Assembly: GCA_905214735.1 (NCBI GenBank)
Contig: CAJMNI010000010.1
Span: 1 to 64,000, forward strand
Direction: 5' to 3'
Length of the DNA stretch: 64,000 nucleotides
Source of the DNA: an uncultured bacterium
GTDB lineage: Bacteria; Bacteroidota; Bacteroidia; Bacteroidales; Muribaculaceae
The position numbers and the translations under genes were made by a program. Shown here piece after piece: positions 53,355-63,100 of this stretch (within the stretch, counting starts at the first letter, position 1; every line of letters begins with the position of its first letter). The notes beneath the pieces were generated by a model that worked only from the letters and a program-made list of their open reading frames with translations, ran no database searches and was not told where the DNA came from.

Positions 53355-53386
53355 CAAATATAATAAATACCCGATGCATTTGCAAA
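53355..53386 (-). promoter_or_regulatory. Bacteroidetes-type promoter for ansA
   Basis: On the minus strand TTTG (53383-53386) is followed after 20 nt by TATATTTG (53355-53362), a full consensus match. The expected start is near 53349, 25 nt upstream of the ATG at 53324. This rules out the longer open frame beginning at 53357. Confidence 0.75.
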
Positions 53387-53394
53387 CTAAAAAA

Positions 53395-53420
53395 GGGAGG
53401 CCGCGAAATCGCGGCCTCCC
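53395..53420 (-). terminator. intrinsic terminator of the 53463 gene
   Basis: A perfect 12-bp inverted repeat (53395-53406 with 53409-53420) is followed on the minus strand by a U-run (A-run on the plus strand). A second 7-bp hairpin (GGGGCGA/TCGCCCC) lies just upstream at about 53430-53447. Confidence 0.85.
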
Positions 53421-53462
53421 TGAGCTTGCGGGGCGATTCTTCGCCCCCGAGTTGTTTCGAGT

Positions 53463-54644
53463 TTATTTTACGAGAACTTTAGTGGCTTTCGAGCCTTTCA
53501 CCTGGATGAAGAGGCCGTTCTCGGGATTGTTCACGCGTACGCCCTGAAGGTTGTAGTAAACGGGAGCGACGTTCTCGTCAGCTTCGATGCCTTCTACTGC
53601 ACCTGCACCGGGTGTGCCTTTGATCACGAGGTTCTTGATCTCCCAAGCACCCGACTTGCTGCCGTCGTTGAGATAACGGAAACCGATCTCAACTTTCTGG
53701 CCATCCCATTCGGAGAGGTCGAGGTCGTTGCTTACCCAGTCCGACCAGTTCTTGGCGGGTTTCTCGGGGAAGTTGGAGAGCGCGAGGGCCACCCAATCGC
53801 CACCGACCGTGCGGATGTTGACAGTGTAGTTCTCGTTCTGCTCCTGCGGGAAGTCATAACCGAATGCCTGCTCGAATGTCATGTTGACGTCTGTGCGGTT
53901 GGCGAAGTCGAATTCGCGAACCACCCATGAGTCGGCTGCATGAGCCTCGCCGCTATAGTAGCTGTTGCAGATGAGGCATTTGGGATTGTTGTTGTTGATC
54001 TTCCAGCCGCTGAAGTCGCTGAGAGTCTCGTCGTTGATCTTCGTCCAGCCGTCGAAGTTCGAATCGAACGTGTTGGAATAGATCACGTTGGGATCTGTGG
54101 GCTCGTCGGGATTAACGGGTTCGCCACCGCCGCCTGCTGCTTCTGTCTTGTCGGGAGTGAGCGCACCCTCAAGGCTGGCGTCAGTGCTGGCGATGATCGT
54201 CTTGATCCTCACCTGCTGCTTAGCCGCTTTGAGTGTGATGTTCTTCAAACCGTCGCTAGTAACTGTATAGGTTAAACCATCAAGCGTACCTTGCCAGCCT
54301 TCGCTGAGATCCATCTCGGCATAGTAAGTATTACTTCCGTTGGTATAATCATCGAATGTGATGACGATAGTCTTGATATCAACACTGCTTGTGATGACAA
54401 CATCGCTCGACTTGTATATACGCCACGAGAAATCGTTGTCAACCGGAGATTTCAGATCAGTCGTAGATGTTGACTTGACCGACTTGACTTCGAAAGTTAC
54501 GGTACCGAAAGTTTCTGTGGTGCCATAACCGTTGACGTCGCCGCCCCAGTTGTAGTCGTTATTGATGTCGAAGAGTGTGTAAGCTGTGGCGTTAGCGCTG
54601 AATGCCATTGCCACAGCAGCCATAGATAGTAAAATTTTCTTCAT
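53463..54644 (-). CDS. secreted protein of unknown function with the shared C-terminal module
   Basis: The 393-aa product has a signal peptide (to 'SANATAY'). Residues about 20-160 form an unrecognised beta-rich domain. After a Pro/Gly-rich linker ('GGGGEPVNPDEPTDP'), residues about 190-335 resemble a cleaved-adhesin / choice-of-anchor J sandwich ('NTFDSNFDGWTKIN', 'HAADSWVVREFDF', 'GQKVEIGFRYLND'). The C-terminus has 'AVEGIEADE' and 'YYNLQGVRVNNP', the module shared with four other proteins. An incomplete promoter lies near 54738-54745. Confidence 0.72.
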   Translation of the reverse strand: MKKILLSMAAVAMAFSANATAYTLFDINNDYNWGGDVNGYGTTETFGTVTFEVKSVKSTSTTDLKSPVDNDFSWRIYKSSDVVITSSVDIKTIVITFDDYTNGSNTYYAEMDLSEGWQGTLDGLTYTVTSDGLKNITLKAAKQQVRIKTIIASTDASLEGALTPDKTEAAGGGGEPVNPDEPTDPNVIYSNTFDSNFDGWTKINDETLSDFSGWKINNNNPKCLICNSYYSGEAHAADSWVVREFDFANRTDVNMTFEQAFGYDFPQEQNENYTVNIRTVGGDWVALALSNFPEKPAKNWSDWVSNDLDLSEWDGQKVEIGFRYLNDGSKSGAWEIKNLVIKGTPGAGAVEGIEADENVAPVYYNLQGVRVNNPENGLFIQVKGSKATKVLVK

Positions 54645-54828
54645 AATTTAATATTTATTTGTTTAACTTATGTTTATGTTATTCAAGTGTAATCTTATGC
54701 GTCGGATAAGTGCGATAGCCATAAGGCAATTTCTTCACAAAATTACAAATAATTTTCCACTCAGCCATCATCCCGACCCGATAATAAAACATGTTTCTCA
54801 GCATAAAAGCCTTATCCCAATAGCAAAA

Positions 54829-54904
54829 ATAGCTAAATTAGCGAAATAGCTCCGATAGCTAAATTAGGCCGGAAGGCACCATGCCGGAAGTCGGTAGGCC
54901 GGAA
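54829..54904. repeat. short direct repeats (ATAGCTAAATTAG and GCCGGAA)
   Basis: Two copies of ATAGCTAAATTAG lie 26 nt apart, followed by three copies of GCCGGAA within 36 nt. They are non-coding. No function is known. Confidence 0.65.
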
Positions 54905-54955
54905 TTTGTCTCCGGCTCAGGAATTTTAATTCCGACAGCGACAATAATTAAAAAA

Positions 54956-54979
54956 GGAGGCAGCCAAAAAGCTGCCTCC
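54956..54979 (-). terminator. intrinsic terminator of the 55008 gene
   Basis: A perfect 9-bp GC-rich stem (54956-54964 with 54971-54979) is flanked by an A-run and a T-run, with a 6-nt loop. It lies 28 nt beyond the stop codon of the minus-strand gene. Confidence 0.88.
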
Positions 54980-55007
54980 CTTTTTTTAATTATAGGAGCT
55001 GTGAAAA

Positions 55008-57785
55008 TTATTTCACCAGAACTTTCTCAGATTTGCTGCCTTTTACCTTGATGAAGATGCCGTTGCTCGGATTAGCCACGCGAACACCCTGCAGGTTGTA
55101 GTAAACTGCCTCTGCATTGCTGTCGTCGGTGCTGATGCCGATCTCCTCAACGCCTGCGCCAACCTCATACTTCACTTTCACTTTGCCAATGTCAGTTCTT
55201 CCGGCATTAGTCATAGTAAAGGAGCCATCCTCGGCTGCGTAAGCTACAACTTCGCTTGCTGCAGGAGTCCAGGTCTTGGTAGTTTTGTCGAAAGTATTAG
55301 GAACGTAGGTGTTGTTTGCATCCCATTTTCCTTTATTTACAGACTCAAATACAATCTCCTTAATCACAACCTTACTCTCGGCGGGGCTGAATGTGACAAT
55401 ATTATTGTTATAACTGCGGAGAGCATACGTTCCGTCAGTATTCTTCCAGACGCGCGGAAGCTGGCTCTCGGTAGCGTCGTCAGCTACAGTAACAGTAAGA
55501 GTGATCTTCTCAACTGTGATAGATTTGCTTTCACCCTTGCCGCAGAGGTTCGTGCCTGTGCTAACCTCGGCAGGAGTCGTGATGCCATAGGCATTGAAGA
55601 CTTCGGGATCAGTGAAGTCGAAGATGGCGGTGCCGTAAGTGGGCTCTTCGCTGCCACCCTCTGCTACTGCCTCTACCGGGAGGAAGTAAACATCCTCTCC
55701 TGCCACTACCACAAAACCTGTGATGCTGGTGTATTTGCCTGCTGCGAGTGTTACGTTGAGAAGGTTCTTCATCGTAGCTGTTGCATCTTCGCCTTCCTCC
55801 GATTTACCGGTAACAGTGAAGACACCCTCGCCTTCGCTGGCTGCGACTGTCACGCCATTCAGAACATAATATTCGTATGGCATGTAGGATACGATTTCGG
55901 CTACTGTTGCCTCCATCGGCTCATAGGGTGTGCCACCCTCGGTGATGTCACCGTAAGTTACGTCGGCAACGCAAGGCATGCCGTTCTCGTTAGCTTTCAG
56001 CACACCGCTTGCAGTGAAGAAGGTGTCACCGTTTACAAGTGCGGGTGCGTTGCCGTAGAAGAGCATGTTAGTGCGGCTGAACGGTGCGCGGACGAATGTA
56101 TAGTCGCCGCTCTGGTAGATGGCCTGCATCTGAGTTTCGAATTCCACATTGTATTCCTCGCCACCGGCAACCATGTCGGTCAGACCGTTGAAGCTGTCGA
56201 GGATGTAGGGAGGATTGTAGTAGAACTCTGTCACTGCGGAAGCTTTCTCGCCTACGTATGCGATTGCCTTGTAGGTTGTTGCCTCCCAGCATTCGAGGGG
56301 TTCGGTATACTCTTCCGAAGCCGATGTCGGTTCGGTGGAGTCGGTGGTATAGTAGATCTTGCTGCCTTCGCTTGCGCAGCTCATCTCGACCATATAACCA
56401 TATTCGCCGCGAACAGCCTTGATCACGGGTGCGGCAACCTCGGAAGGATCAACAGCCACATATTCCACGATCTCAACCGGGAAGAGCTGCATAGTTTCGT
56501 TGAAGCAGCCTACGAAACCGGTAACGGTGTAAGCCTTGCCGGCCTCAATGTCTGCCATGTCATAACCGAGCTGGTTGAAGAGAACGGATGTCTGATTGTC
56601 GGCATCAGTCATCGTGAATTTCTTTGCATTCGATGCGTCTGCTGCGATGGTTACATTCTCAATCTTGACGTAGTGGTTGAGCATGTTGCCGGCAATCATG
56701 TCGAGAGTAGCCTCTGCAGGAGCGACTGCTGTACCTGCACTCTTCTCGCCGAGAGTGTAGTTCTGAACCTCAGGAAGGCCGTTGTAGGGTTTGTATGTAC
56801 CCTCGGCGTGATTAACTACGTCACCGTTTGCAAAGGTGGTGGCATTGTTTCCGTAGAAAAGCATGTAGGCGCCGAAGGAATCCTTCATGTAAAGGTTGCT
56901 GCCGCCCTGCCAAACAGCCGTCATAGCGCCGTCGATCTCCACCTTTGTACCTGTCGGGAAGTCGAGCATGGCACCGAAACCGTCGAGAATGGCGGGAGCG
57001 TTGAATGTCTTGGTGATGACAGCGGAGGTGTCCTCGCCCTTAAGCGCGATAGCCTTCACGGTCGATTCGCCCATGATAAAGACGGGCTCTGTGTAGAGGT
57101 CGGAGGCAGCTGTGGGGGCGGTGCCGTCGAGAGTGTAGTGGATGGCGGCTCCCTCGGTAGCGCAGGTCATAACCACCTGATAGCCCCACTCACCCTTCTC
57201 CATCGTAAGCTCGGGAGTAGCCACCTTATACTCAGGCGACTCACCGGCCTCGCCGCTGAAGACGACCTTGCTCAGCTGGATCACACCGTTGCCGGAGGCT
57301 GCAGCGCAATCGAATGTGAGTTTGTAATACTTGTCGGCAGCAGGAGTAGCGACTGTGAAGTTAAGAGTGCATCCGCCTGCCTTGAAATCCTTACTGTCAG
57401 CTGTAACATCTACAGCATCGGTAAAATCGCTTTTGCCGGCTACAGAGAGTTTGATTGAATTAACAGAAGAAACAGTCATCTTGTCAATTGTCACAGCAAC
57501 AGAGCTGATCTTATCGGCAAGAGCGGCGTTGGAAGTGATTGTGGCAACAGATGCTACGTTCCTGCGGCCGCATTTCACGTAATTCCATCCGTTCTTATTG
57601 TTGTTGAAGTTGGCCATATCCCACTGCGTGCCGTCGCAGGTCACATGCCAGGAGTTCTCATAAGAACTCATTTCCTCACTATTGTAGGCTGAGCCGAACT
57701 GCACGGTGTAGAGTTCGCTTACCGCGGCGTTGGAGGCGGTTGCGAGCCCGGCGGCGCACAATAGCGTTAGTAAAAATTTTTTCAT
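55008..57785 (-). CDS. large secreted protein with two CHB_HEX_C-like/OB-like repeat units and the shared C-terminal module
   Basis: The 925-aa product has a signal peptide (to 'LATASNAA'). After an N-terminal domain to about residue 185, it contains two related units. Each starts with a chitobiase/beta-hexosaminidase C-terminal-like domain ('AAIHYTLDGTAPTAASDLYTEP' in the first, 'SKIYYTTDSTEPTSASEEYTEP' in the second) and continues with an OB-fold-like domain around 'MLFYGN'. A C-terminal beta-domain and the tag ('YYNLQGVRVANP') follow. No catalytic site is visible, so a binding or surface role is more likely. It has its own promoter and terminator. Confidence 0.78.
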   Translation of the reverse strand: MKKFLLTLLCAAGLATASNAAVSELYTVQFGSAYNSEEMSSYENSWHVTCDGTQWDMANFNNNKNGWNYVKCGRRNVASVATITSNAALADKISSVAVTIDKMTVSSVNSIKLSVAGKSDFTDAVDVTADSKDFKAGGCTLNFTVATPAADKYYKLTFDCAAASGNGVIQLSKVVFSGEAGESPEYKVATPELTMEKGEWGYQVVMTCATEGAAIHYTLDGTAPTAASDLYTEPVFIMGESTVKAIALKGEDTSAVITKTFNAPAILDGFGAMLDFPTGTKVEIDGAMTAVWQGGSNLYMKDSFGAYMLFYGNNATTFANGDVVNHAEGTYKPYNGLPEVQNYTLGEKSAGTAVAPAEATLDMIAGNMLNHYVKIENVTIAADASNAKKFTMTDADNQTSVLFNQLGYDMADIEAGKAYTVTGFVGCFNETMQLFPVEIVEYVAVDPSEVAAPVIKAVRGEYGYMVEMSCASEGSKIYYTTDSTEPTSASEEYTEPLECWEATTYKAIAYVGEKASAVTEFYYNPPYILDSFNGLTDMVAGGEEYNVEFETQMQAIYQSGDYTFVRAPFSRTNMLFYGNAPALVNGDTFFTASGVLKANENGMPCVADVTYGDITEGGTPYEPMEATVAEIVSYMPYEYYVLNGVTVAASEGEGVFTVTGKSEEGEDATATMKNLLNVTLAAGKYTSITGFVVVAGEDVYFLPVEAVAEGGSEEPTYGTAIFDFTDPEVFNAYGITTPAEVSTGTNLCGKGESKSITVEKITLTVTVADDATESQLPRVWKNTDGTYALRSYNNNIVTFSPAESKVVIKEIVFESVNKGKWDANNTYVPNTFDKTTKTWTPAASEVVAYAAEDGSFTMTNAGRTDIGKVKVKYEVGAGVEEIGISTDDSNAEAVYYNLQGVRVANPSNGIFIKVKGSKSEKVLVK

Positions 57786-57917
57786 AATTTTTTATTTATA
57801 GTTATTAAAAAGTTATATTCGCAGATCGTTATGTTGTCTGTCGCTGTAAGCAGACTTCTGTGAGTGCAAATCATGGAGCTAAAAACTTCTAAAAAAGAGC
57901 GTTTTGCCTTTCCTCTG

Positions 57918-57948
57918 CAAAAGTAAGCAATTTTACCGAATAACCAAA
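57918..57948 (-). promoter_or_regulatory. Bacteroidetes-type promoter for the 55008 gene
   Basis: On the minus strand TTTG (57945-57948) is followed after 19 nt by TACTTTTG (57918-57925), a full consensus match and the same -7 octamer as in the promoter at 9194-9224. The expected leader is about 125 nt. Confidence 0.8.
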
Positions 57949-58080
57949 ATAATCGCCAAAAATTTAATCGGATTGTAATCCGCTTTAGTATCGCTTTAGT
58001 ATCGCTTGGGCTGCTCGCAGCCCCATTGAACCAAACTCATCCGGCCAGCAGAGCTTAAGGCGAGCGAAGCGAAGCTAATT

Positions 58081-58164
58081 CTTTGCGCCTCTGCGCCTTT
58101 GCGCGAGACCTTGACCTGACCAGTCGAATGGTTGATCTCTCGCAAAGAACGCAAAGCCGCAAAG
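58081..58164. repeat. imperfect inverted repeat of CTTTGCG-type words
   Basis: The 28-nt arm at 58081-58108 is nearly the reverse complement of the 27-nt arm at 58138-58164, both made of CTTTGCG/TTCTTTGCG units. The loop is 29 nt. Such TTTGCG-rich palindromes occur between genes in many Bacteroidetes genomes. It may be a dispersed REP-like element or its relic. Confidence 0.65.
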
Positions 58165-58252
58165 CCGGCCTAACGCAGCTTCTTGTGGTTCCCTGATTTT
58201 GGTTGACACTATTCAGCGGCCTTCGGGCGGCGGAGGAGGCGCCGAGAGACAA

Positions 58253-58282
58253 AATGGGCGGCAAATCACTTTGCCGCCCATT
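58253..58282 (-). terminator. intrinsic terminator of the susC/susD pair
   Basis: A perfect 13-bp inverted repeat (58253-58265 with 58270-58282) with a 4-nt loop lies 45 nt beyond the susD stop codon. The minus strand continues with TTTTGTC. Confidence 0.85.
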
Positions 58283-58327
58283 CTTTCTACGAACCGGTCG
58301 CCCGGTTTCTAACACTTACTTAAATCA

Positions 58328-60145
58328 TTAATTGTTGAGAAGCTTGATATCAACCAAGTCATTGTATTCTGTTTCAGTGTAGGGGATTGCAAATACCCAG
58401 CCCTTGTTGTCGGAGGGTACTTTGCTCATTGCGCTACCCGGAGCCACGTTACCCGACTTCGGATCGCCATCCTTCCATGCACGACGCTCAACCGGAATGT
58501 TCCAGCGTTTAGCATCGGTGAAGCTCTGGCCCTCCATGAAGAGTTCCATGCGGCGAGCCACGCGGACTTCCTCAAGAAGGTCTGCACCCGAATTCGTGGT
58601 CTTGAAGCCTTTGACACGTTTCGACATAAGCTCCGTGAGAGCCTTGCGGGCGTTCACGTCGTCGTTCATCATGCAGTAAGCCTCAGCCTCTACGAGACAC
58701 ATCTCCGATGCACGCATCCAGGGATAAGCCATGTTACCGTAGGGGATCTCGCCGACAAACTTATACTGGGCGCCAAACGGGATCTTCACGCAGCGCGCGT
58801 AGGTGTTGGCCTTGACAAGACAGCTCTTCTTGGCGTCGGTGCTTGTGGGCTCGATATAGATGTAGTCATAGAAGTTGTCTTCTGCCTTGAAGCGGCTGAT
58901 GTCGCCCTTGAACACCTGCGTCCAGTAGTAGTAGCTGTAGTAGCAGGCGATGTTATACATACCGGGAGCCGAAGAGTCGCCGCGACGGTAAACGTTGGTC
59001 ATGGCCAGGTTGAGGAACTCGTTCTCGTTGACCATCTTCGCGTTCCAGAAGTCTTTCTCCTTGATCTTGCCCTGGAGGCTGTTGAGCGACTTCACGAAGG
59101 GAACGTTCAGCTTGTCAGGCATCAGGTAGAGCTGACGGCGGATATCGTTCTTATCGGTGGCGTTGTAGAGGTCGATGTCGATAGCACCGGCACCCATTGC
59201 CCAGTTGGGCACGTAGCCGCCGTTGCAGGTATAGTGCGAACCCCAGCTCCAGTAGTAGGTCGTGTCATATCCGGGATTCATGTGCCAGATATAGTCGGAG
59301 CAGTCGTCGGTGAAACCGGAGAGATAAGTGTCGCCGTCCATAATCGTGTAACCCTTGCGGGCTGCGGCAGCCTGTTCCTGGGCTGTCTTCCAGTCGTGGT
59401 TGATGAGGGCAGCGCGGGCGTAAACGCCGTGAGCCACGCTTGCGTCGACATCCCACTTGTTGACACGCTGGCCACCGGAAACCTCATAGAGTCTGAGGGC
59501 CTCGTCGAGGTCGTCGTAGATCTGTTTCATGACCGTAGCGAAGGTCACGAGAGGTGTGGCCTCTGTGCCGGGTTTGGTGCGGAGCACGATGCAATATGCC
59601 TCGCCGCCCTTGGCATCCTCGTAACGGGGAGCGTAGAGACCCATCAGTTTCTGATAGGAATGTGCGCGCATGGTGTAAGCCTGGGCCTGCGCGAACTGGA
59701 TCTCCTTGCGGTCTGCCTCGGTCATGTTCGGATCCTCGGTGTTCGTCAGCGTGAGAATCTTGTTACACTGGGCGATGATACCGTAGTAATACTGCCAGGG
59801 GATGATATTGGTGTAGGTGCGGTCGTTGCCCATGTTGCTCCAGTTGTAGAGCGACGTATAGTAAGACCAGAGACCCGACACGAGGTCCGTGCCGAAGGCA
59901 TCGTTGCAGGCAGTGCCGATGAAGGCCTCGCCGACATTGCCGTTGAAGTCAAGGTTGCCGTACTGCTTGTTCATCGAGATGATGATACCGTTCATGGCAA
60001 GAGTCACGCCCTCGGGAGTGTTCATGGCCACGTCCTCTGTGATGTCGGTGGTCGGCTTCACATCAAGGTAATCGCTGTTGCAGGATGCGAAAAGTCCTGC
60101 TACAGTGAGCGCCGCAACGCCTTTATATATAATGTTTCTTTTCAT
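58328..60145 (-). CDS. SusD/RagB family nutrient-binding outer-membrane lipoprotein
   Basis: This 605-aa surface lipoprotein captures a glycan or peptide and delivers it to the SusC channel. The lipobox Cys is in 'LFASCNSDYLDVKP', followed by the SusD N-terminal signature 'DYLDVKP'. TPR-like helices follow ('AQAQAYTMRAHSYQKLMGLY'), and the conserved C-terminal 'RVARRMELFMEGQSFTDAKRWNIP' is present. It is read 22 nt after susC. No SusE/F or carbohydrate-active enzyme is adjacent in the window, so the substrate is unknown. Confidence 0.94.
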   Translation of the reverse strand: MKRNIIYKGVAALTVAGLFASCNSDYLDVKPTTDITEDVAMNTPEGVTLAMNGIIISMNKQYGNLDFNGNVGEAFIGTACNDAFGTDLVSGLWSYYTSLYNWSNMGNDRTYTNIIPWQYYYGIIAQCNKILTLTNTEDPNMTEADRKEIQFAQAQAYTMRAHSYQKLMGLYAPRYEDAKGGEAYCIVLRTKPGTEATPLVTFATVMKQIYDDLDEALRLYEVSGGQRVNKWDVDASVAHGVYARAALINHDWKTAQEQAAAARKGYTIMDGDTYLSGFTDDCSDYIWHMNPGYDTTYYWSWGSHYTCNGGYVPNWAMGAGAIDIDLYNATDKNDIRRQLYLMPDKLNVPFVKSLNSLQGKIKEKDFWNAKMVNENEFLNLAMTNVYRRGDSSAPGMYNIACYYSYYYWTQVFKGDISRFKAEDNFYDYIYIEPTSTDAKKSCLVKANTYARCVKIPFGAQYKFVGEIPYGNMAYPWMRASEMCLVEAEAYCMMNDDVNARKALTELMSKRVKGFKTTNSGADLLEEVRVARRMELFMEGQSFTDAKRWNIPVERRAWKDGDPKSGNVAPGSAMSKVPSDNKGWVFAIPYTETEYNDLVDIKLLNN

Positions 60146-60167
60146 GTCGTTTACTTTTTTTTACAGA

Positions 60168-63100
60168 TTAGAACTTCACGCTAAGCTGGAATGTATAGGT
60201 GCGGTTCGGCACGTAGCTTGTGCCCTGACCGCCGGCGAAGTTGTAGGTCGGGTTCATACCGCTGCGGGCGCAGGCGAGGAACACGTTGTCCATGAAGAAA
60301 CCGACGTTGATGTTCTGAAGCTTGAGAGCGTTGCTCCATTTCATCGGGAGATCATAGCTGAGGCTGATGTTCTTCAGAGCCAGGTAAGAGCTGCTGATGA
60401 GCCAGCGGGAGCTTGCTGCGTTGTTGAACTCGCCGTTTACGGAGTTGATCTGCGGGATGCCGCCCTTGTCGATACGGTTGGGGCTGTCTTCCGTCATGCC
60501 CTCGGGAACTGCTGTCCAGGCCTTGAGGATGTCTTTGTGGAGTGCGGAGGGGGAGTCTGCGCTGAAGCCCATCAGACGAGCGTAGTTGCTATCGTAGAGA
60601 GTTCCGCCGATGCTATAGGTGAAGAGCATGCCGAAGTTGATGCCTTTCCAGCTTACGTTTGTGCCGAAAGAACCATAGACTGTCGGAAGAGCGGAGTCGA
60701 TGATGCGGCGGCCGGCATACTGTGTCTTGTAGGTATACCCCTTGCCGTTGATCTCGACATAAGAACCGTCTTTCTTGGCGTCGGCGAGGTTCTGCTCGTA
60801 GAGATCCTTGTCGTAAACCCAGTTGTCGTTCTCGTCGTAGTAGTAATAGTCTCTCGACTCGGGAACCATCTCATAGAGGGCGCGGCCGTTCATCTGGTCG
60901 ACACCTGCGTAAACGTAGTCGTAGTGCTCGTAGAGGCTCTTGCCCTGGAAGAGGGCGGAGTTCACGATGTTGTGGCCGTAAGGAAGCTTCTTGATCTTGT
61001 TGTTGACGAAGGAGAAGTCGCAGTTGAAGTTCCACTTCACGTTCTGGTTGCGGATGATGTCAACGCCAAACTGGAGCTCCCATCCGTTGTTTTCCATCGT
61101 ACCGATGTTGGTGGCGATAGCGGGGCTCGAACCTGTCATGCCGAGCGAACCGGCCGAACCGGGCTGACGGAGCGAATAGATAAGGTCGCTGTTGACTTTG
61201 TTGAAGTAGCCGATCGAGAATGTGAACCTGTCGTTGAAGAGAGATCCTTCGAGGGCGATGTCAAGAGTCTTTGTGGCCTCCCATTTCAGTTTCTCGTTGC
61301 CGATCTGCGTCGGGATGATCGAGTTGTCGTAGAAGGAGTAGAGGTTGAGGTATGCCTGATAGCCGGCTGCCACGTTGTTACCTACCGAACCGTAAGCGGC
61401 GCGGAGTTTCAGGTAGTTGAGCCAGTGGAGGTTCTGCATGAATTTCTCTTTGGAGATGATCCAGCTTGCGCCGACGCTCCAGAATGTACCCCAGCGGTTG
61501 TCTTTGTAGAACTGCGAGCTGCCGTCGCGGTTGATCGAGAATTCACCGAAGTATTTCTGATCGTAGTTGTAGCGTGCGCGGCCGAGGTAAGACTCGGTGG
61601 TGTAGGCGTTGATCGATTCGCCGGCGTCGTCGCGGTTCTCGAAGTTGGAGAGGGCGTAGATGCCGGGGAGGAACTGACCCGACATGCGGATCGAGCTCGT
61701 GTCGAACATGCTCTTGAAGTTCTGGTGGAGAAGAAGAGCGTCGATGTGGTGGAGTCCGTATTCGTGGCTCCAGGTCAGCTGCTGCTGGAAGGTGTAGCTC
61801 TTCGATGTGCCGTGGGCCTGGTCAAGACCGCCGATACCCTTCTGCGAACCTACCTGGTTGTTGGAGTAAGTGGTCTGCGATGCCTTGTTGAAGAAGAGAG
61901 ATCCCTGAACTGTGAATTCGAAGCCGTAGGGGATCACTGCCGTAGCATAGGCCGATGCGTCGATCGAGCTGCTGTTGTAGTTGTTGCGGTTCAGACGGAG
62001 CGTCCATGCCATGTTGTCACCCTTGTTGATTGCATCGGTGTTCCAGATGTGGCTGCCATCCTCGTTATAGAGCATTTCGCCTGTCTCGGGATCGTGAGCG
62101 TAGTAGGGCTGGATAGGTGCGTAGAATGTGGAGAGGAAGGGGTTGGTCACATAGTCAGTGCCGACGTTGTCGTCGCCCACCTGAGATTTAACGTAGTTGG
62201 CCGAGAGGTTGAGTCCGGTCTTGAAGTAGCTTACCGGAGTGTAGTTGGCTGTCACGCGGCCTGTGAAACGCTCGTAGTCTGTCTGGCGGATATAACCGTT
62301 CTCCTTAAGGTAGGAAACAGAAGCGAAGCTGTTGAATTTCTCCGAAGCGCCGGCGGCGTTGAGGGAGTATTCCTGACGGAGACCTGTCTGCGAGATCGGA
62401 TCCCACCAGTCGAGGTCGGTGTAGTAAGGATTGACGTCGGCGAGCACTTCACCGTTCTCGTTGAATACGTCGGCTGCGAGCATGTTGAACACGTTCGTGC
62501 CCTGGCAGAACGATGAGAAGAACGAGCCCATCTGGCTCTTGAGAGCTGCCTCATATGTGGAGGCGCCGCCCGAGTTGGTCACCGCGCCGTTGGCAAGACC
62601 GCGGAGAGCCTGCTCCGACCAGCGGCCTGCGCCGAGACGTTTGTAGAAGGGAATTCCACGTCCGTAGCTACCGAGACGAACCGTGGCGGTCACGTCGACT
62701 TTACCTACGGATTTTGCACGCTTTGTAGAAATCAGGATGACACCGTTGGCACCGCGCGAACCGTAAAGGGCGCAGGATGCGGCGTCTTTCAGCACTGACA
62801 TCGATTCAATGTCGGAGGGGGAGATGGCGGCAACGTCGCCTTCATAGATCACGCCGTCGACTACATAAAGAGGCGACTGGGCTGCGCTGTTGAAGGAGTT
62901 GAAACCACGGATACGGATGGCAGGCGACGAACCGGGAGCACCGGTCGAGTTGTTGACCTGCACACCGGGTGCGTTACCCTCGAGGGCTGCAGTTACGGAG
63001 GTCACGGGACGGTCTTCGATTTCCGAAGCACCGACTACAGCTACCGAACCGGTCAGCGACTCTTTGTTGGCCGTACCGTAAGCCACGACTACGAGGTCGT

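Larger units (their letters stand above)
54645..55007. other. intergenic region with short repeats and a terminator
   Basis: No gene is visible. A lone -7 box (read TAATTTTG on the minus strand) at 54738-54745 could serve the gene at 53463 but lacks a clear TTTG partner. The 13-mer ATAGCTAAATTAG occurs at 54829-54841 and 54855-54867, and GCCGGAA occurs three times between 54868 and 54904. The terminator of the gene at 55008 is at 54956-54979. Confidence 0.5.
57786..58327. other. intergenic region with a promoter, a palindromic repeat and a terminator
   Basis: No gene is visible in 542 nt; the 86-aa leftward frame at 58055-58315 is made of the repeat. The features are the promoter at 57918-57948, the imperfect inverted repeat at 58081-58164, and the susD terminator at 58253-58282. 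Confidence 0.6.

Noticed and set aside
58055..58315. 86-aa minus-strand open frame downstream of susD
   Set aside because: It is made of the TTTGCG palindromic repeat and the susD terminator.
60078..62516. 812-aa plus-strand open frame opposite susC
   Set aside because: The opposite strand encodes a full SusC protein. The long antisense frame arises from codon bias and has a Val/Glu-rich composition without domains.
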